Of a stretch of 11,201 nucleotides of DNA, positions 6,922 through 11,201 are shown piece by piece (within the stretch, counting starts at the first letter, position 1; every line of letters starts with the position of its first letter). The notes under the pieces are model-generated. The model had not been told where the DNA came from. It saw only the letters and a program-made list of their open reading frames with translations, and did no database searches. Where the stretch lies: NCBI GenBank assembly GCA_016764115.1, contig JAESSM010000117.1, positions 1-11,201 on the forward strand. The letters are read 5' to 3'. A program made the position numbers and the translations under genes. The DNA comes from Bacteroidia bacterium. Lineage in GTDB: Bacteria; Bacteroidota; Bacteroidia; JAESSM01; NORP286.

Positions 6922-8340
6922 ATGTTATTAAACGTGAAACAACATACCATTAAGGAAGCAATAAGTATTTCAGGAGTAGGACTTCATACAGGCGAATCTG
7001 TTACAATGACTTTCAAACCTGCTGAAGAGAACTTTGGTTATCGGTTTCAACGCATTGATCTACCAGATAGTCCTATTATTAAAGCTGATATTGATAATGT
7101 AGTTGACTTGTCTCGAGGAACAACTATTGGTATCAATGGAACTCGTGTAGGCACCGTAGAACATACTCTGGCAGCTTTAGCCGGATTACAAATAGACAAT
7201 GTACTAGTAGAGCTCGATGCTGCCGAAACTCCAATAATGGATGGTAGCGCCAAGCAGTTTATTGATGCCTTAACAAAAGTAGGAGTTGAAGAACAGAGTG
7301 CAGATAGAGAGTATTTTGTAGTTAAAGAGAACATTCATTATGGTGAAGATGAAAGAAAAGTAGAAATGATTGCCATGCCGTTGGATAGCTATAGGTTAAC
7401 GGTTATGGTTGATTATAATTCTCCGGTACTAGGAACTCAACATGCTTCTATATCTCACATTAATGAATTTAAAGATGAGATTGCTTCGTGTCGAACTTTT
7501 TGCTTTTTACATGAATTGGAAGAATTAGTTTCTAATAACTTGATTAAGGGAGGAGACTTGAACAATGCTATTGTTGTTGTTGACAAGGTAGTGGATGAAA
7601 AGGAACTAAAATATCTCAGGGAGTTATTTAATCGACCGAATGTTAGCGTACGAAAAGAGGGTATTCTAGACAATGTTGAATTGAGATATCAGAATGAGCC
7701 GGCCAGACACAAATTACTTGATGTAGTTGGAGATTTGGCTTTAATAGGAGTGCCTTTGAAAGCACAAATAATGGCAGTTAGGCCTGGGCATGCAGCTAAC
7801 ATTGCTTTTGCTAAGAAAATAAAAGATTTGATAAAGAAAGAAAGATCTAAAAATCACGTTCCCAAAATTAATATCACAAAGGCCCCCATCTTTGGGATTA
7901 AGGAAATAGAAAAACTCTTACCACACCGCCCTCCGTTTTTGCTAGTTGATAAAGTAATGGAATTAAGTGATAAGCATGTGATTGGAATCAAAAACGTGAC
8001 AATGAATGAACCTTTCTTTGAAGGACATTTTCCCGGTAATCCGATCATGCCTGGGGTGCTTCAAATAGAAGCTTTGGCACAATTAGGTGGGGTGTTTGTA
8101 TTAAGTTCTTTACCTGATCCTGAGAATTACTGGACATATTTCATGAAAATTGATAATGTCAGGTTTAAGGATAAGGTAATACCCGGAGATACAATGGTGT
8201 TAAAATGTGAATTGATGACTCCAATAAGAAGAGGAATTTGTCTAATGAAGTGTGTTGCATATGTAGGAGACAAAATTGTAGTTGAGGGAGAATTGATGGC
8301 TCAAATAGTTAAGAAGGAAAAGGAAGAATCCAAAGAATAA
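6922..8340 (+). CDS. lpxC/fabZ: bifunctional UDP-3-O-acyl-GlcNAc deacetylase / 3-hydroxyacyl-ACP dehydratase
   Basis: Natural fusion of two enzymes, characteristic of Bacteroidota. Residues 1 to about 305 are LpxC, the zinc deacetylase that commits precursor to lipid A. It has SGVGLHTGE, Glu80-His81 in TVEHTLAAL, His263 and Asp267 in [11 protein letters not shown], and His290 in RPGHAAN, matching E. coli Glu78/His79, His238/Asp242 and His265. After a lysine-rich linker ([11 protein letters not shown]) residues about 322-472 are Fab[13 protein letters not shown], His369 in [13 protein letters not shown] and Glu383 in LQIEALAQ. The 14-residue spacing equals that of the known His/Glu pair. FabZ dehydrates 3-hydroxyacyl-ACP for fatty acid synthesis, drawing on the pool used by LpxA and LpxD. 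The C-terminus is lysine/glutamate-rich. All expected catalytic residues are present in both halves. It lies 9 bases after lpxD and 22 before lpxA. Confidence 0.97.
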   Translation: MLLNVKQHTIKEAISISGVGLHTGESVTMTFKPAEENFGYRFQRIDLPDSPIIKADIDNVVDLSRGTTIGINGTRVGTVEHTLAALAGLQIDNVLVELDAAETPIMDGSAKQFIDALTKVGVEEQSADREYFVVKENIHYGEDERKVEMIAMPLDSYRLTVMVDYNSPVLGTQHASISHINEFKDEIASCRTFCFLHELEELVSNNLIKGGDLNNAIVVVDKVVDEKELKYLRELFNRPNVSVRKEGILDNVELRYQNEPARHKLLDVVGDLALIGVPLKAQIMAVRPGHAANIAFAKKIKDLIKKERSKNHVPKINITKAPIFGIKEIEKLLPHRPPFLLVDKVMELSDKHVIGIKNVTMNEPFFEGHFPGNPIMPGVLQIEALAQLGGVFVLSSLPDPENYWTYFMKIDNVRFKDKVIPGDTMVLKCELMTPIRRGICLMKCVAYVGDKIVVEGELMAQIVKKEKEESKE

Positions 8341-8362
8341 AAAAAGAGACCTACTAACCAAA

Positions 8363-9142
8363 ATGAACCAACCTTTAGCTTTCGTCCACCCCCAAGCAAA
8401 AATTGCTGCGAATGTTGTTATAGAGCCATTCGTAACAATTGAAAAGGATGTAGAAGTTGGAGACGGAACATGGATTGGTCCTAATGTTACCATAATGAAT
8501 GGGGCACGGATCGGGAAAAACTGCAAGATTTTTCCAGGGGCAGTTGTTTCTGCAATTCCTCAAGATCTTAAGTTTGAAGGTGAGGAAACTATAGCTACTA
8601 TTGGAGATAATGTTACTATTCGTGAATGTGTTACTATAAACAGAGGTACAAAGCATAGCAATAAAACGGTTGTAGGTAATAACACCCTGTTAATGGCATA
8701 TGTTCATGTTGCACATGATAGCGTAGTTGGAGACAATTGTATTCTTGCGAATGGTGTAACATTAGCAGGCCATGTGAACATAAATGATTATGCTATTGTT
8801 GGTGGACTTTGTGCAGTGCATCAATTTGTAAATATCGGACAGCATGTAATGATATCTGGTGGCTCGTTAGTAAGAAAAGATGTACCTCCATTTACCAAGG
8901 CTGCACGTGAGCCACTATCATATGTAGGTATTAATTCCATTGGTTTAAGAAGAAGAGGTTTTTCTCCTGAATCGATCACTGAAATTCAGGAAATTTACAG
9001 GACTCTTTACTTAAAAGGTTTAAATACTTCTCAGGCAATGGAATTGGTAGAAGCTGAAATGCCTCCAACTACTGAACGGGATGAGATATTGAGTTTCTCG
9101 AGAGCTTCCGAAAGAGGTTTGATGAAAGGTTATTATCAGTAG
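8363..9142 (+). CDS. lpxA: UDP-N-acetylglucosamine O-acyltransferase
   Basis: First step of lipid A synthesis: moves a 3-hydroxyacyl chain from ACP to the 3-OH of UDP-GlcNAc. The 259-residue product consists of a left-handed beta-helix of hexapeptide repeats (about 5-190) and a helical C-terminal domain (about 195-259). His118 in HVAHDSVVGD matches catalytic His125 of E. coli; His137 (LAGHVN) and His153 (AVHQF) match His144 and His160. FPGAVVSAIPQDLKF and NIGQHVMISGG are family motifs. Gly166 matches the E. coli chain-length ruler Gly173, which suggests a long acyl donor (C14 or more) rather than C10; this is inferred. It ends the lpx operon. Only 79 bases separate it from the next gene, and no terminator hairpin is obvious there. 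Confidence 0.96.
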   Translation: MNQPLAFVHPQAKIAANVVIEPFVTIEKDVEVGDGTWIGPNVTIMNGARIGKNCKIFPGAVVSAIPQDLKFEGEETIATIGDNVTIRECVTINRGTKHSNKTVVGNNTLLMAYVHVAHDSVVGDNCILANGVTLAGHVNINDYAIVGGLCAVHQFVNIGQHVMISGGSLVRKDVPPFTKAAREPLSYVGINSIGLRRRGFSPESITEIQEIYRTLYLKGLNTSQAMELVEAEMPPTTERDEILSFSRASERGLMKGYYQ

Positions 9143-9189
9143 TTAATTTCTTTCTTTCCTAAATACTCCTTTTCAATATTGGATTTTAA

Positions 9190-9197
9190 TAACTTTG
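9190..9197 (+). promoter_or_regulatory. candidate -7 promoter element for the ABC ATPase
   Basis: TAACTTTG is a perfect TAnnTTTG match located 25 bases before the ATG at 9222. Transcription would begin near 9203, with a leader of about 20 bases. No TTG is visible at the -33 position, so the gene may also be reached by readthrough from lpxA. Confidence 0.4.
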
Positions 9198-9221
9198 ATA
9201 TTAGCTAATCGGCTAATTTTT

Positions 9222-9839
9222 ATGAGGATATCATTGCAAAATATCGGCAAACGTTTTAATCAAAATTGGATATTTAGAAACCTTTCTTATGATTTTGACT
9301 CAGGAAATAAGTATGCCATACTTGGAGCTAACGGTTCTGGGAAGACTACACTTTTACAGATAATATCCGGGTATTCTTCAGTTTCAGAAGGTGAGATGCA
9401 CTATCGTAACGGTGAGTCAAAAATTGAAATAGATGATGTCTTTAAGCACATCGGTTATGCAGGTCCCTATGTCGAATTAATTGAAGATTTCACTTTAAAT
9501 GAACAATTAGATTTTCACTATAAGTTTAAAGATCCAATTAATGGGATGAGTAAAAATGAAATGATAAAAAATCTAGGTTTTGATAATGAGGTAAATAAGT
9601 ACATAAAAGATTTCTCATCAGGCATGAAACAACGAGTAAGGCTATCTTTAGCAATAATGGTTGATGTTCCTGTTATTTTATTAGATGAACCAACCACTAA
9701 CCTTGATGAGCAGGGGGTAGTATGGTATCTTAAATTGATAGATGAATATGTGAATGACCGATTAGTTATTCTCTGTTCTAACCAGGAACGTGAGTATAGC
9801 TTCTGTGGACACCAATTGAAGATGGAAGACTTTAAATAA
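9222..9839 (+). CDS. ABC transporter ATP-binding protein, atypical small
   Basis: A 205-residue nucleotide-binding subunit of an ABC system. It has Walker A GANGSGKT (35-42), the signature SSGMKQR (132-138), Walker B VILLDEP (151-157) with Asp155/Glu156, and the D-loop NLD (160-162). Two usual elements are not recognisable: where the Q-loop glutamine is expected the sequence is YAGPYVELIEDFTL (79-92), and where the H-loop histidine is expected it is LCSNQER (184-190). The compact size and ASGY-like start resemble the CcmA/YadG-type importer-exporter ATPases, but I cannot assign a substrate. No permease gene is adjacent: the next gene is convergent and the previous one is lpxA. An in-frame TTG at 9195 would add nine residues and overlaps the promoter match; ATG 9222 gives MRISLQNIGKRF, a normal start. 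It ends 6 bases before the convergent TPR gene. Confidence 0.88.
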   Translation: MRISLQNIGKRFNQNWIFRNLSYDFDSGNKYAILGANGSGKTTLLQIISGYSSVSEGEMHYRNGESKIEIDDVFKHIGYAGPYVELIEDFTLNEQLDFHYKFKDPINGMSKNEMIKNLGFDNEVNKYIKDFSSGMKQRVRLSLAIMVDVPVILLDEPTTNLDEQGVVWYLKLIDEYVNDRLVILCSNQEREYSFCGHQLKMEDFK

Positions 9840-9845
9840 TAATGT

Positions 9846-11045
9846 CTATTGTTGTCCCCTCAACTTGGGATTCAACTCAAAAGCCTTGTCAAGATATTTT
9901 TTTGCTTCCTGTTCTTCACCTCTTTGTTGATAGATAATTCCAAGGTTGAACCAACCATCAACATTATTTGGGCTTAGTTTAATTAACTTCTTCAAATAAC
10001 TTATCCCTTCATCCATATTGCCAATTTCAATGTTTAATCGAGCAATATTAGAATAAGCATTTTCGTCATAAGGGTTGATCCTAATGTTCTGCTTGTAAGC
10101 GTTTATGGCTTTATCTGTTAGTCCTTTTTTCTTATAAGCATCAGCAAGATTGTAATATATCTGAGGATTATTAACATCAAGCCTTGCAGCTTTTTTTAAA
10201 TTGAAGATCGCTTGGTCATATGCTTTCATTCTGTTAAAGATCACCCCAAGATTGTAATAACCATTTTTGTACAATGAATCCATAGCTACACATTTCGCTA
10301 ATATTTCTACAGCTTTTTGATTTTGATTGATAATACCATAGGAAGTTCCCAAATTATAATGAGCATCCCGATATTTGGGATAGATCTCAATGGCTCTTTC
10401 CGCAGTACGTATTGCTTCTTTTACGATTTCTTCTCGAATCGCTTTGTCTTTTTCGTCTTTTGCTTTTACAACAAGCACACTGGATAAAGAATTATTCACT
10501 CTGGAACTGTTTGGACAAGTTTCAATATCTGATCTGAAAAGTGTTTCATTGTCTTTCCAGTCCATGCTTCTGCTGTAAGTTTTATAAGAAAATGCTACTA
10601 AAACAATTACAAGAGTGTATAATAGAGCCGAATTACTTTTAAGTGAAAAGTTCTTTTCAATAATATCTGCCTTCGTGAACTTAACTATAACCGCGGCCAG
10701 AACTATACAATAACCAAATGATGGTGTGAACATAAATCTTTCGGCAAGATTTGCACCAATCAACAAAAAGACATTGGAAACAATAGATACAGTAACGAAG
10801 AAGAATCCAATACCAAATCCAAGCTGACCATAAAATTCATTGTCTAATAACTTTGGTTTAAAAAACAGTTTAATTAAAAAGACAAGCAATCCTAAATAAA
10901 AAATGGCGGATAGAATTGTGTAAATATCTGTCCAATTAGTTACTGGTATTTGATTGTATGAATAGTCATGGCTCATTGAGATTGGGAATACAAGCAATAA
11001 AAAGTAACGGCCTAAGGCTTCAATTGCAGATGCTTTTTTATCCAT
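9846..11045 (-). CDS. TMTC-like membrane protein with TPR repeats, C-terminal part of frameshifted gene
   Basis: The 399-residue frame holds the second half of a multi-membrane-span protein followed by a soluble TPR tail. Hydrophobic segments lie at about 10-24, 40-62, 73-95, 108-122 and 138-155, with motifs SHDYSYNQIP (25-34) and LAERFMFTPSFGY. I know these motifs from the conserved membrane domain (DUF1736-like) of TMTC-type GT-C proteins. From about residue 225 there are five TPR units, such as AHYNLGTSYG, GYYNLGVIF, IYYNLADAY, AYSNIARL and GWFNLGIIY. The SHDYSYNQIP motif normally sits in the middle of the protein, so the apparent start (ATG 11045) is internal. An in-frame TAA at 11076-11078 blocks extension, and the missing N-terminal part continues in another frame. 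Function is unknown here; glycosyl transfer or complex scaffolding is plausible. It is convergent with the ABC ATPase gene. Confidence 0.75.
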   Translation of the reverse strand: MDKKASAIEALGRYFLLLVFPISMSHDYSYNQIPVTNWTDIYTILSAIFYLGLLVFLIKLFFKPKLLDNEFYGQLGFGIGFFFVTVSIVSNVFLLIGANLAERFMFTPSFGYCIVLAAVIVKFTKADIIEKNFSLKSNSALLYTLVIVLVAFSYKTYSRSMDWKDNETLFRSDIETCPNSSRVNNSLSSVLVVKAKDEKDKAIREEIVKEAIRTAERAIEIYPKYRDAHYNLGTSYGIINQNQKAVEILAKCVAMDSLYKNGYYNLGVIFNRMKAYDQAIFNLKKAARLDVNNPQIYYNLADAYKKKGLTDKAINAYKQNIRINPYDENAYSNIARLNIEIGNMDEGISYLKKLIKLSPNNVDGWFNLGIIYQQRGEEQEAKKYLDKAFELNPKLRGQQ

Positions 11046-11201
11046 AAAAGTTTCTGCAGTGGCGATGGTATTTGTTTAACATCAATGGATTTACCTGTAA
11101 TTGTGTCTAATATGGAAGCACGAATGGTTAAATACAACAAACCCGTGATCAATAGAGGAATTATTAATGTGAAGCTTCTTTTAAGATTCAATTTTCGAAT
11201 A
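11012..11201 (-). pseudogene. N-terminal part of the same TMTC/TPR gene, out of frame (partial)
   Basis: The reverse-strand frame entering at 11200 encodes 62 residues to a TAG at 11012-11014. They include one clear membrane segment (SFTLIIPLLITGLLYLTIRA) followed by SILDTITGKSIDVKQ. The LYLTIR pattern is what precedes the SHDYSYNQIP region in TMTC-like proteins. The residues just upstream of the downstream frame's ATG (TNTIATAETF, bases 11046-11075) also look like native coding sequence that joins this fragment. One missing base in or near the A-runs at 11069-11080 would restore a continuous protein. The cause may be a genuine mutation or a sequencing/assembly error. The true 5' end lies outside the window. 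Confidence 0.7.

Noticed and set aside
7047..8656. Several antisense open frames across lpxC/fabZ and lpxA, including one crossing the gene junction (8242-8526)
   Set aside because: They lie opposite strongly supported genes, show no known motif and have no promoter or family-like composition.
10390..10578. 62-codon + strand open frame inside the TPR gene
   Set aside because: Antisense to coding sequence, Ser/Phe/Leu-rich, no motif.
11066..11082. Programmed -1 ribosomal frameshift site in the TMTC/TPR gene
   Set aside because: The A-runs here do not form an X-XXY-YYZ heptamer in the phase of the upstream frame, and I see no strong hairpin after it; an indel is simpler.

Overview
The window reads as a chromosomal segment of a Bacteroidota bacterium, probably a marine or environmental flavobacterium/cytophaga relative. 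The evidence is the fused LpxC-FabZ gene, a PorX-type response regulator with a PglZ-like output domain, a secreted PKD protein with a C-terminal type IX secretion (T9SS) sorting domain, the short membrane-anchored phosphatidylserine decarboxylase, and several matches to the Bacteroidota -7 promoter element TAnnTTTG. The DNA is AT-rich and I recognise essentially no Shine-Dalgarno sequences, which also fits the phylum. I see no tRNA, rRNA, CRISPR array, insertion sequence or phage gene. Apart from one 272-base intergenic stretch the window is tightly packed, and no gene-free stretch exceeds 300 bases.

Layout. Bases 1-56 are the last codons of a glutamate dehydrogenase, followed by a strong intrinsic terminator. 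Then come psd (+, phosphatidylethanolamine synthesis) and, tail to tail with a 2-base gap, ald (-, alanine dehydrogenase-like). A + strand gene for a secreted T9SS cargo-like protein (2143-3618) follows; its 3' end overlaps the 3' end of tsaE (-) by 20 bases. tsaE and porX (-) form a two-gene unit read leftward from a promoter near 5650. The 272-base gap between porX and lpxD holds divergent promoters, a palindrome cluster in the porX leader, three exact ATGTTACA boxes and what looks like a duplicated promoter module before lpxD.

The lipid A operon lpxD - lpxC/fabZ - lpxA (+, 5863-9142) has gaps of only 9 and 22 bases. It supplies three acyltransfer/deacetylation steps of Raetz-pathway lipid A synthesis plus the beta-hydroxyacyl-ACP dehydratase that competes for the same hydroxyacyl-ACP pool. 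After it comes a solitary ABC ATPase (+) with its own candidate promoter. The right end holds a leftward TMTC-like membrane/TPR protein whose reading frame is broken about 30 bases upstream of its apparent start: the N-terminal membrane part continues in another frame to the window edge.

Most of the content is envelope biology: phospholipid head group synthesis, lipid A synthesis, T9SS regulation, a T9SS cargo and a membrane TPR protein. No clearly new multi-gene system is present. The most unusual signals are the duplicated box/promoter module in front of lpxD, the palindromes in the porX leader, the frameshifted TMTC/TPR gene, and the ABC ATPase that lacks canonical Q-loop and H-loop residues. 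Residue comparisons to reference enzymes are from memory, not from alignments.
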